From assembly GCF_003024805.1 (NCBI RefSeq), contig NZ_PUEC01000001.1, positions 1-64,000 of the forward strand: a stretch of 64,000 bases of DNA, read 5' to 3'. The position numbers and the translations under genes were made by a program. Below the pieces are notes generated by a model, which was not told the origin of the DNA, ran no database searches, and saw nothing but the letters and a program-made list of their open reading frames with translations. Position 1 is the stretch's first letter. Every line of letters begins with the position of its first letter. Positions 10,601-19,300 of this stretch are shown here, piece after piece. The stretch is from Duncaniella muris. Lineage in GTDB: Bacteria > Bacteroidota > Bacteroidia > Bacteroidales > Muribaculaceae.

Positions 10601-13391
10601 AGAAGATTTTGACACTGATGGTGGGCCTATCTTTGAGGCTGTCAAGGGTGTCATGTCAGAAAAGGGAGACTGGAGCCGCGTCAAGCCTGCCGATGGAATC
10701 TTCGGCGAGGCAAAGCGTGTAGCAAGAGCCACACAGGAGAAGAAGCGAAGTTCTCGCAAAAAAGATGTAACTTTGAAGCCGGAACAACCTTTCGGAGATT
10801 TGTTCGGCGGCCTATTCGATAACACTCAAAGCTTAAGCAATCATGAAGAAACTGAAATGGGAACTCGCCCCGGAGAAGCCGGGAGACAACGACAGCAACT
10901 CAAGCAGGATACGCAGGTGGGAGGAGATGAACCCCGGCGTGAAACTGAAAGACCTGCCGGAGAAGCAGGCAGTGGAAGCACTGGCATGGATTCTGATGCT
11001 GACCGAGCAGGAAGCAGAGGATTACATGACGTGGCTACGCAGCCAGCCTTAGAACGTCTGCCCGAAAAGGAACGTAAGAACGTTCACAACAACCATGTAG
11101 AGCGCGGCACCGAAGTCGCACCCAAGAGCGAGAGCGCACGCATCAAAGCCAACATCGCCGCCATCGAAACGATGAAGAAACTTGAAGCGAGCGGTGAAGC
11201 ACCAACAGCCGCCGACATGAAGAAACTTCGTGCATTCAGCGGTTGGGGCGGCCTCGGCAAGGCTTTCAGCGACTGGGATACAAGCCGACAGCTCAGGCAG
11301 CTTCTCGGCGATAAATTATATGATGAGGGCGCGGAAATGTCGCGCAACTCGGCATATTTTACCCCAGCTTACATTGTAGATGCAATGTGGGATATTGCGC
11401 GTGCAATGGGATTCAAGGGTGGTCGCGTTCTTGAAGGTTCAGCAGGTATCGGCAATGTCCTCGGTCTAATGCCACAAGACCTTAGTGAGCGTAGTTATAT
11501 CCGCGCCGTTGAAAAAGACCCGACAACAGGCAAAATGCTCAGTCTGCTTTATCCCGATGCCGTTGTTGATATTGACGGCTTTGAGAAAGTCAAGATAGAG
11601 ACTGGCACATACGACCTTGTCATAACCAATGTTCCGTTTGTTCCCGGCTTGAAAGTCGCAGACACAAGCGGTGACGGCGACATCTCAAAAGAGTTCAAGA
11701 CCTCTATCCACGATTTTTGTATTGCCAAGAACGTGCGCAAACTGCGTGACGGCGGTGTTGGCGTGTTCATCACCACAGCAGGCTCGATGGACGGCACAGG
11801 CCGTTTGCATAAATGGCTTAGCAACCGTGAGAACGCAGACATTGTTGGTATGTTCCGTATGCACAATGAGACATTCGGAGGCACTAATGCCACATCCGAC
11901 ATCATTGTTGTGCGCAAGCGTGTGAACGGCGTTAAGTCACCCAACGCCATAGATTGCTCACTCACGACAGGAGTGCGAACAGCCGAGTATGACACCGGCG
12001 AGAAAAAGAAAGTCAAGAATGTTGGCGAAGTGCCAATCATCAAAACGCTTTCCATGTCATACAATCGCTACTATGTTGAGCATCCCGAATACATGGCAGG
12101 CGAAATGCATTTCGGTTTTGAAAAAGGCGACACCAGTTTCAGACCCGAAAGCAAAGGTTTGTATCCGATTAAGGAGAAAGACCAGTCGCAACTATTGAGC
12201 CAGTGGGTTGAGGATATGAAGCAGAAGTTGGCTGACACCTCGGAAGAGCCTGCTCCCACGGTAATGAACCACCGCGATGAGTATGTTCCCACCTATGACA
12301 AGGTTGGCAATGAGGTAAAGACTGGAACTGTTGTTGTAGATTCGCAGGGTCGTATCTGCGTCAACTATGACGGAACGGCTCGTCCACTCATGTCCAAACT
12401 TGACAATAAGAATCCTAAAAGTGCAGATGAACGTATTGCACAGTTCAACAAGAACAAGGTTAAGGGTCGTAGTCGCGTACAGGTGGTACAAGATTACAAT
12501 GCCATCAAGAAGGCCCTCAATGACTTGCTCGAATACCAAAAGACATCAGATTCCGATGAGGGGTTACAGCCGAAACTCAAAGCGTTGAACCGCGCCTTTG
12601 ATTCCTTTGTGGCGACATACGGACACCTGCACGGCAATAACGGCCTGGCATGGCTGAAGAATGATGTTGACTATCCCTCCGTAATTGCCCTTGAAACATA
12701 TCGCGAGGAAGGTCTTGAACACAAAAAAGTGTTTGGTAAGGCTGATATATTCAGCCGCCGTGTCGTTGTTCGCCCCGAACAGCCCAAGGCTACAAATGTC
12801 CGTGACGGAGTAACGCTCAGTATCCGTCAGACTGGCTCACTTGACACCCGATATATCGCAGAACAACTCGGCATGAGTGAAGCAGATGTTCGCCGTGAGG
12901 TAATTGAAGCCGGACTTGGTTATGAGAACCCACTCACACATTCAATGGAAGCCGCGCACGAATACCTGTCGGGGAATGTGCGTGAGAAAATGCAACAGGC
13001 AGAGGTCAACAATGAGGACGGAAGATACACACCAAACATCACCGCCCTGCGTAAGGTTGTGCCTCACAACATCCCATCGCATTTCATTGAGTTCAGTATC
13101 GGCTCTTCGTGGTTGCGCCCTGAACTCTTTGAGCAGTATGTCAAAGAACGTACAGGCGCAAGTGTGAAACTTACCTATGCAGGTGGTATGTGGGCCATGG
13201 ATAAGCCAAAATGGACTGGGGAGCAGGACAAATCATTCGGCATCCGAAGTGAAATCTGCGATAAGATTATCACTGGTACGGAGTTGATAGAGGCCGCCAT
13301 GACCAACCGCACAATCCGTTTTTTGTGTCAAGCAGAAGACGGCCCACGATATCCGACCCTAAAGCTACATCTGCCTGCGCTGCCAAAGTAG
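1695..13391 (+). CDS. Giant polyvalent protein, N-terminal part (ParB-like, pyrophosphatase-like, N6-methylase)
   Basis: This 3898-codon frame is the first part of a polyvalent protein, a class thought to be packaged and injected with phage DNA to act against host defences. Residues 5-60 hold two repeats of the LYNAFVKNGY...FRENL type, then a Pro/Ala/Gln linker. Residues about 430-670 are Gly/Ala-rich and hydrophobic. Residues about 1475-1660 look like a DdrB/ParB-type domain (GRYILTEAGAASPSHD, LSGNNRTMSGD). About 2053-2200 resembles the polyvalent inorganic-pyrophosphatase domain (DYGYIRGTEGVDGDHIDVF). About 3178-3320 is an N6-adenine methylase core, with motif I VLEGSAGIGN and motif IV NVPF in place of NPPF. 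The frame ends 22 codons after it loses similarity, and the protein evidently continues in the frame of 13325-20764. Confidence 0.85.
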   Translation: MAEDKVTNLYNAFVKNGYAMEPEAQFRENLKDPKKRKAAYDALVADGYNMEPFADFESNIGFGAPTPAPAPTAPTPQQQAQPAATAAPTSVPASATAEEQEQAPVQSQPEQAAWQPSEQEKIRMSYQMHTMLNDFKQKSKARIEQVQRMTEPLTPEGRKKLKAAKFQAQLAGTPTKVMGLTPPTPAPATEGAEVAAEGEAQQQPVQSGQSPVPYGVKYIDGKAVTQWLLPDGRLTTNYLEADQAEYGARTARLRHQFENRMKQNGLDPAKPEDVEMQAQFDAQAPAYSVVADLWREAEEKHKADKERNANKHWNSYASMGGGREMRVVTTSMNRHADNISHMTRFDLETMMDNAWNRVGSQITANCYNRLRQQYPGASEEELQATASQMARSLSDNAVYQYAVQQNTPKSTLEYFGRTVADMNVVNSISKGLARSQAGTSGDLAAYEAAMGEYGKNHRVAQVAGTVAGMAVDPVTWVSGGVGSVAGKGAISLGGRYVASRAATSMSTQVGSRLFSSSLTGRIITGAAAGGGNFATYEMLKEGESQFLHGGHVNAETGEVEGYSAGAILKAGGHGLVLGSVTGTLSPMIGNVADKYAKATTSTAGKAGVRFGEVAVSTVAEGTVFSIPQWISGEGDAFDVWTDNMAMMLGFKAQHGIKSAPRMIASLRPFKPTNGRPLTQAERNHNRMDFEERLRRNLDASPGDLSFTADEREELRRTGYGELADLFSRDRVQEAQNPNINPAEGAIELRAERVEAETIHRSPEFDGYSAMEELMQDGRVSQAARAKAYYILTGRMLPMGSVTGYTKTTADDGRVTINSTTADGEIVTSRTFKNEQEAKQETDNIMRQAELNTIDVGERYKEAVADDMVLDAAISEVSPGADPATIKKIYRAVKAGNKDVTESQVQLVEFLDDAIGRNKEIADKYRPEAIRAELMNSTGIDVDAVLRKMPGKRTEAEQAAVKSYLERLFPEEARQQNADPTPEQAEAQNRYEQGRLLYGRFEEGDPTVQADVDAIALRMQEAYQAVEDAFGAEAEYYMFHVNENPWALVNDPELTAEQQDAVLYYINAKAALDGVMDASNEVADRKRAEVEQSVGKRTHKDKDGKDDGMIISAETKMGKQVYIVMGDVVMFPDNKGVDRQNSSSQIWVLNPESGEYEPSAPEFIERVIETVSVQDELDTALSVIEQEQMNIFGENAVAPEEATESEAEPEYIDPFARSAEAEAPATTDTEEYDRGYEEGIEVSTSLSDEVLNQTITDLRGRDFLTEEWRGRLEAYEYEQQRRQMEAQNAPAETTGNNGTENIPAPEQQAETALSRIPLDEETQEPRFTAVDPETAWDGLVEAMEGEANALPIAQQMIEDANKRLEALGKKPPTPVKPKLAGKAGPMAMRAEQKRVDEANAKAQSEYQQALADAQAEAQAWSNILRVYTSRNAELRRQQEEERRQRDAIAHDEAVARFEEEQRIKAEKQAEQERIGVHAVNPKIRERWESAPKVEGNEDALTLPDGSTISGRYILTEAGAASPSHDVNNAYAPTEGFPIDENGQSVNDRDYQRDKDAQQKVEGMAGNYDNRALQDPVIVSKDGVVLSGNNRTMSGDLAARQGTDRAYNDYLAQFGHKKYGFTPEQVASMKNPRVVFVPDEALPYDATTFARFNAQEKKSQGKPEAAVKLGKIVPYNVFTSIVNDISRYDRLSDYYADEKAIAHALGALMQAGVINDMQMPEMRTGTALSAAGKELIENTLIGKVFQTSPDAVRQIISMPTLRQSIVMGLNEIANNRTLARNGYDISEELAKAVDLVTRAKAAMPDVYTDGMPVSPFGRMQGLFDDEFGDSRVADATALLLADILNSGKPSDLRKVLTSYNNEAAQASGGQMDMFSGSIPTKEEILTTVNEHFRNATPKEQQALVDAAIAERKRRAEADAEQRERSEASEQTPNDDERSAVPQQPTADGGTELEPLAKERNDIHEDTPEEAALRARISVGDEWEEKGPAPDKPIYKRKLYVDGKHEVIQTDAPDKNGSYTGSQLTYEGRDFGDLKEIADYIDGGMQAEPTEAQKAAGNYKMEHRRVDGYNISIENAKGSVRRGTGADGKPWETTMQNDYGYIRGTEGVDGDHIDVFLSDTPEEGDVFVVDQVNEDGSFDEHKVMYGFPTEQAARDAYLSNYEPGWTGLGAITHVSKDEFKKWIQSSRRKTKPFAEYKSVKPIVGNDMIGRSLTEQEATELIARMEATAEVAPTIELTPENWIAQFGEDGTVETPIGIVKMGANQLLKLYSTKRTGYFGMIHPTLSTPDVILEEADPKEGSERDSKYLFIKTFVKSDGTRIVHFESVTVKKDGMEVSISSHEIKDKSLKNKMQNDIVLHLDEKLSPSSEMRLTEAPSESEGPDLVPTSDNVISSDRKDNTLSADKQAESAESSEPYTITPTTYTNKKGKTSDVHLVKFNRELTAEEKAALDTFVREPLAEGKKTSRGWYDRKQGGYMMRSEEAARQLGEMLGNEEAVADVQPMTAEELREAVGASRTRNPRPKKSPINRVSLEDVMTDLSTKGETKLSDHAEPVKAEQEAQHEISDDEMQWLANELRELLGIGEDEGDADIKFSDPGELTPQERQRIQSAGIRLAMGLVERDTTSFPDYATKMVGLLGDKIRPWLKSFYEGARWTPGYEKYAFTPTEQVAVFDVQNFDKKQADPIAQAAMIVEERKAATASEQAQKELIETRNKNRRENDKQREADTAALAEKAEAVAGEAEVTAQSAGTGEAGRKRILRDLKRVDDTLDEVNDQLAILGYYEAEEVDKDFNEAYGYMRNAEKKAVKDAVELAKQLVNDLGLGLDKVTGSTTANRGKRKNAVTANIAPAGGDISIRLPLNEGRELYITIGLDPSVTPGDVTYSGDNLQATRIMYRVEWPDEKGHVSFDRMGRNCWADANVTYADLLKGIQREAKEYLPSSTPAEAEETHNGYKIGDEVMWDRYGNGNWEKVKIEDFDTDGGPIFEAVKGVMSEKGDWSRVKPADGIFGEAKRVARATQEKKRSSRKKDVTLKPEQPFGDLFGGLFDNTQSLSNHEETEMGTRPGEAGRQRQQLKQDTQVGGDEPRRETERPAGEAGSGSTGMDSDADRAGSRGLHDVATQPALERLPEKERKNVHNNHVERGTEVAPKSESARIKANIAAIETMKKLEASGEAPTAADMKKLRAFSGWGGLGKAFSDWDTSRQLRQLLGDKLYDEGAEMSRNSAYFTPAYIVDAMWDIARAMGFKGGRVLEGSAGIGNVLGLMPQDLSERSYIRAVEKDPTTGKMLSLLYPDAVVDIDGFEKVKIETGTYDLVITNVPFVPGLKVADTSGDGDISKEFKTSIHDFCIAKNVRKLRDGGVGVFITTAGSMDGTGRLHKWLSNRENADIVGMFRMHNETFGGTNATSDIIVVRKRVNGVKSPNAIDCSLTTGVRTAEYDTGEKKKVKNVGEVPIIKTLSMSYNRYYVEHPEYMAGEMHFGFEKGDTSFRPESKGLYPIKEKDQSQLLSQWVEDMKQKLADTSEEPAPTVMNHRDEYVPTYDKVGNEVKTGTVVVDSQGRICVNYDGTARPLMSKLDNKNPKSADERIAQFNKNKVKGRSRVQVVQDYNAIKKALNDLLEYQKTSDSDEGLQPKLKALNRAFDSFVATYGHLHGNNGLAWLKNDVDYPSVIALETYREEGLEHKKVFGKADIFSRRVVVRPEQPKATNVRDGVTLSIRQTGSLDTRYIAEQLGMSEADVRREVIEAGLGYENPLTHSMEAAHEYLSGNVREKMQQAEVNNEDGRYTPNITALRKVVPHNIPSHFIEFSIGSSWLRPELFEQYVKERTGASVKLTYAGGMWAMDKPKWTGEQDKSFGIRSEICDKIITGTELIEAAMTNRTIRFLCQAEDGPRYPTLKLHLPALPK
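10843..11052 (+). CDS. Possible overprinted 69-aa gene inside the polyvalent ORF
   Basis: In the +1 frame relative to the polyvalent gene there is an ATG-started 69-codon ORF whose product looks like a natural protein: a Trp-rich, soluble, mixed-charge sequence (IRRWEEMNPGVKLKDLPEK, then EALAWILMLTEQEAEDYMTW). Across the same bases the host frame reads as a Gly/Arg/Glu/Gln-rich linker with no hydrophobic core. That is the pattern expected when the alternative frame is the one under selection. Expression is not shown. It could instead be a relic of a separate gene absorbed into the linker. Confidence 0.4.
   Translation: MKKLKWELAPEKPGDNDSNSSRIRRWEEMNPGVKLKDLPEKQAVEALAWILMLTEQEAEDYMTWLRSQP
13319..13345 (+). 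other. Frame change joining the two polyvalent ORFs
   Basis: The first polyvalent frame reads CGT TTT TTG at 13317-13325, so T TTT TTG (13319-13325) sits in register for a -1 slip, and GTG at 13325 begins the second frame. The alternative is one missing C in the C-run at 13343-13345: adding one gives an AEDG-PTISD join, which fits my memory of homologues better. Either way the joined protein would be about 6350 residues. I see no strong downstream stem-loop. Confidence 0.6.
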
Positions 13392-16300
13392 ATGAAATCC
13401 GCGATGACTTCAAATCGTGGCTGCGCTCTCGCATGGAATCTGCCCCCGAACTGGCAAAGGAAATTGAAGAGACCTACAACAACATCTTCAACAACTCTGC
13501 GCCAATGACTATCCCCGATGAGTATATTCCAGAATACTTTGACGGAGCCGCGCGAGTTATCGGAGGGAAGCCTATCAAGATGCGCAAACATCAGTCTAAA
13601 GCCATTGTGAGAGGCACGATGCAGAGCCTTATGCTTGCTCATGAGGTTGGCACAGGTAAAACTTTTACCCTCATCACCACAGCAATGGAAATGCGCCGTC
13701 TTGGTACTGCCAAGAAGCCGATGATTGTAGTGCAGAACGCTACACTCGGTCAGTTTGTGGCAAGCGCGAAAGCACTCTACCCGGACGCACGCATTCTCAG
13801 TCTTGAAGATAAAGACCGCAATGCAGAAGGGCGTAAGGACTTCTATGCAAAGATACGTTACAACGACTGGGATATGGTTGTCATTCCCCAGTCTGTATTG
13901 GAGCGCATTCCCGACCACCCCGACCGTGAACGCCGATTCATCGAAGAATCCATCCAAGAAAAGATGGACGTTATAGAGGCTATGTCAAAAGACCGTGAGG
14001 CAGGACGCGCCGTTGCAGCTCTTAAAAAGGACGTTGAAAATCTGCGCGACCAGTTGAACAAACTCAGCGACACCGAGACAGCCGAGGGTGAAGTGACAGA
14101 GCGCGTAATGGTTACGTCCGGCTCAAAGCCGAAGAAAGACGGCAAGAGAGCCGCAATCGCAAAGGAGAATGCCAAGACTCGCGCGGAAGAGATGCTTAAC
14201 CGCGCTACCGATGACACTCTCAACTTTGATGACCTCGGAGTGGACGCTATTCTTGTAGACGAGGCACACGAATACAAGCACCTCGGATTTGCCACTGCCA
14301 TGCAACGCGGTGTCAAGGGTGTAGACCCGTCATATTCAAAAAAGTGTCAAGGTCTGTATCTCAAAGTAAAGGCGGTGCAGGAGAAGAGCGGAGGCAGAAA
14401 TGTAATCTTCGCAACCGGTACTCCTATCTCCAATACGGCTGCAGAGGTTTGGACGTTTATGCGTTACCTGCTCCCGCGTGAGGTCATGGAGGGCCATAAC
14501 ATTTGGCACTTCGATGATTTTGTGCGCAACTTCGGCAGCATCCAACAGATGCTTGAATTTACCACGCAGGGAACGTATAAAGAGAACAATCGTTTCGCAG
14601 GCTACTCAAACCTGCCCGAACTCGCACGAATATGGGCAGGCATAACCGACACCGTTCTCACAGCTGAGGCAGGCGAGGTAAAAAGCCAAATCCCCGAACT
14701 GGAAGGAGGTCAGCCGACCGACCTTTATTTGCCGCAGACCAATGGACTGCGAGCCGTTCTCAAATTCGTGAGAGCGCAACTCAAAGCCTATGATGAAATG
14801 AGTGGGCAGGAGAAAAAAGAGAATAGTCATATTCCGCTCGTCATGTATGGCATAGCCAAAGCAGCCGCCATTGACGCTCGGCTTGTCATGGCTAACGCCC
14901 CCGATGACCCACACAGCAAGACCAATGAAGCTGTGCGTCAGACTCTCCGCTCATTAGAGGACAGTAAGGCATACAATGGCACTGTCGCAATCTTTGCCGA
15001 CAACTATCAGCGCAAGAATAAGGGAACCGGGGCTGTCGAGTTCAATCTATTCGATGACATCCGTACCAAACTGATTGCGCAGGGTGTGCCTGCCGAGCAG
15101 GTTGTAATCATGCGTGACGGCATGACCGACAAGGCCAAAGAGAAAATCTTTGCAAAGGTCAATGCCGGAGAAATCCGCGTGATACTCGGCACAACACAGC
15201 GTCTTGGTGTAGGCGTGAACATACAGGAGCGTCTTCACACGCTGATGCACATTGATGCGCCTAACCGTCCTATGGACTACTGGCAGAGAATGGGTAGGCT
15301 CTTGCGTCAAGGCAATATGCACAAAGAAATGGGTATCCCCGTAAGGGTTATACGCTTTGGCGTTGAGGATAGTCTTGACGTGACCGCCTATCAGCGACTG
15401 AAAACCAAAGGTGCGATTGCAGACGCTATCATGCACTCCAAGGATTTGCTTGCCAACAACCTTGAAAATCGAATACTGGAAGAAGAGGGAGATGAGTTCG
15501 GCAACATCACAGCAGAGTTGTCGGGCAGTCAATATGCCATGCTTCAGAACCAAACCGAGAAAGAGTTGCGCAAGTTGCAGGCAAAGCAAGATCAGCACAG
15601 ACAGCATCAGATGTATATTCATCGCGCCGAGCCAAGACTTCGTGAACAGATTGAAAAGTTTGGCAATGACATTATGCGCAGTAATGAAATTCTCGCCTTA
15701 CTTGAAAACAATCCCACGACAATCACAATCAACGGCAAGACTTACCAGTCTCGTGAGGATATGCAGAAAGTCTTTGAGGCACACAACAAGGCTATGGCGG
15801 CAAAGAAGCAGAGTGTTCAGCAGGACGAACCTATTACTTCTACTCTGACATTTGACATAGGCAACGTCCATTTCACACTGACTACTCATGTAAGTCAGAT
15901 AGCCGGGTATGGAGGTCAAGGTCCTTTGTCGTTCGATGTTGATGTGCAGCACGATGTGGTTTCCCATGACATAGATTACAAGCGTTCTTTCGGCGATATT
16001 CCGTTGAAGCGAATTATCAACGAACTTGTTGATAGCGTGACAAGTGGCAAGGAAGAGCGTTCCAATCGTGAGGCATGGGTCAACGCTAAAGAACGTAATG
16101 AAACAGACCTCGCAGCCCTGCTTAAAGATAAGGGCAAGCCATTTGAACACGGCGAGCGCATCAAGGAACTGGAGCAGAAACTTGAAGAGTACACTATTGC
16201 CATGCAGGAGGAACTCAAAGAGAAAGAAGCCAAGTATGCCGAAATGGATGCCAACATTGAGGACGCAACGGACATCACGTTTACCTCCGAAGATGATGAG

Positions 16301-19300
16301 GACAGCGAGGACACCCCGACCAACGGAGACGGCAACAAGTACCGTGAAGATGATGATATAGATTATTCTACATTATCAGATTCCAACCCTATGGCGATGG
16401 AAGCACGAATATCGGAACTGTCTAAAAAGGTTCATACTCCAGTTCGCATTATCCGAAGCCTTGAAGAGTTAAACGAAATCACATCGCACAGGAAACGAAA
16501 TGCCAAAGGCTGGTGGAGCGCGAAGGACAATGAGGTTGTCATCGTGCTTCCCAATAATGTGAACGTAGCCGATGTTGACAATACGTTTGTTCATGAGGTT
16601 GCAGGACACAAGGGTCTGCGTGCCTTTATCGGTGAGGAACGCTTTAATGAGTTCCTCGGCGAGGTGTACAACCATGCTTCCAATCCAATCCGTAAAGTCA
16701 TAGACAAGAAAACGGACGATATGGTGAATGCCGAGGCAGACCGTCTGCGAGTGCGCAAAGCACAGGCTCGTGAGCGTGCCGGAGAAGATGTCAACTCAAG
16801 TTACTATGCAGACATGGCTGAGGCCCGTGTTGAAGCCGAGGCCAAACGCGAGGAGTTCCGTAAGGAAGCCACTGAGGAATATATGTCAGAGCTCGGCGGT
16901 CGTATCGGCAGTGAGGGATTTGAGAAGATGAGCCGCGATGAACTGACGCTTTGGGGCAAAATCAAGGCAAAGGTTCAGTCGTTCCTCGACAAATTCCTGC
17001 GCGGTCTGAAAATTGCCAAGAGCATACGCCTCAACGACAAAGACCTGTCGTATATCCTTTACAAGTCGTGGAAGAATCTGCGAGATAAGCAGGGCAAAGG
17101 TGGTGTGTTCGCCGAAGCCGAGGACGTTGTCATGCGCAGACGGACCGGCTATGACGCAGATGATGTAACGCGATTCCGCGACCCCGGCCTGGGATTGGAA
17201 GAAACCATCACCAAGATGAAAGCCGAGGCATTGCAGGCCAACACCGACAACTTGCAGGCTAAACGTGACGCAATGCGTGCAATCGGCGGCAACCTCAATC
17301 ATCTGCGTCAAGCAATGGCACGTCAGCGTGAATATGACATTACGACCGCTAAGAGTGTCAAAGACCTTGCCCGAATCCTTATGGAAAACGGTCTTCTTGA
17401 CACACTTGGTAATGCTGAGGTAAAAAGTCTCTTGGCTCAAGTGACAAATTCAATTGGCAGACAGGACATCAGCAAGCAGGTTGACCGTGTTTTTGAAATT
17501 ATGGTCAATAACCATCTGCGCAACATAGAGCAGACGTTTGGTAAACTCATTTCCATGCGTACAAGTCGTGCTGACGGACGGGGCATAAATGTGCAGGGCG
17601 CACTTGACCCTGACGGAGAGGCGATACTGAAGATATTCAATACATGGAAAAGTTTGAGCGTAGATGAGATAGACGGACGCATCGCGGATGCGATAGACTC
17701 AATGAGCGACCCATACGCTCCCATCGCTGAACGTGCAACTCTTGAATACACAGGTCTTCAGATAGCACGCGATTATGCCGAAAGCATAGCCAAGTCCAAG
17801 CAGGAGGAAAAGATGATGCGCGAGGAAATCAAGAAAGCCAAGGAAGAGAAGGACGCAGGGCGTATGACTGCGGATGCCTATCGCCAATTTGAAGAGGCTA
17901 CCAGAGTTTCTATTCAGCAGATGAAACTTGACCGTATCGCGGCATATGAGTCACTGATGATGAAACTCGGTGGAGAACTCCGCGAGAGCGTTGATCGAGC
18001 AAAGGCATGGCGAGAGGCCGAGAAAGAGAGAGTAAACTCAATCCACCATCTTGCGAACTCGGATATGCAAGGACGCGAATTGCGTGGAGACCGTGAGGAT
18101 ACCCGTTTGATGAAACTCCGTAACCACTGGCTTGTTAACTGGTTATTAGAACCGATGAGTACGCTTGACCAGATGCTTAAGATGTTCGGAAGCAAGAACC
18201 CGAATGGTGAAGGCTATATGCAGAACCACTTCATGCGAGGCTGGATAGACGCAGCCGACAGGGAGCAGGAGATGAAAGAGGCCGTACATAAGCAGATGGA
18301 TGAAAAGGCGGCTGAAATCTTCGGCAAGCGCAGGACATGGCACAATGGAGGGACACGAAAGGTGGACTACACATATTCCGACCTCTACGACTATGCCAAG
18401 GCTCAGCCGGGCGCGACTATCGAATACTATGACGGAGCGGAAATGCGCGAGTATGAGATAGGACAGGGAGAACTCCTCTACCTCTATGCCGTGGATAAAA
18501 TGCCAATGGGCCGCGCGACCAACAGGCGCATGGGTATTGACGATGCAACGATGCAGAGGATTACGGACGCACTTGACCCGAAACTGAAAGCGTATGCCGA
18601 TTGGGTGCAGGATGAACTCCTGCCTCGGATGGGAGACAGCGCGAACGAGGTTCATAAGAAAATGTTTGGCGCGGATATGGACGCAATAGACAACTATTTC
18701 CCCTTCGTCAGAGATAAGGACGCACTGAAACGAGAGGTAGAGAACGGACAAGTCACCCAAACCAATGACCGCATAAGCGTTCAAACCGGTGCCATCAAGA
18801 AGCGTGTAGCGAGCGTTGCCAAGTGGAATATGCGAAAGTGCAACTTTATGGATGTTCTTGCCAAACACGTTGATGAAATGACGCACTGGACAGCCTTTGC
18901 CGAATTGAACCGTGATTTCGGCACACTACTTTCTTACAATCGTCTGAAACAACAGGTATTCGCAATGAACAGTGTCTACGGTTCAGGCGAACAGTTGTGG
19001 AAACGCTTCCAAGAATGCTGTGCCATTGCCACCGATGCCTATGAACCTCAAAGAGCAAAGTTTGACAGCTGGATGGTGCAAGGAACAAAAGGTGTAACAA
19101 TGGGCAAAATCTCGTTGAGACCATTTACAGCATTGAAGCAGACTCTTTCACTTCCTGCTTTCTTTGGAGAAGTGAATATGGGATACGTGGCCGCCGACCT
19201 CGGAACTGGAGGAGTTAAAGCCTGTCAGTGGGCATGGAAAAACATGCCGAACTTTCGCAAGAGAATACTGAGCCGTACTTCGGGAGACTACCGACTGAAA

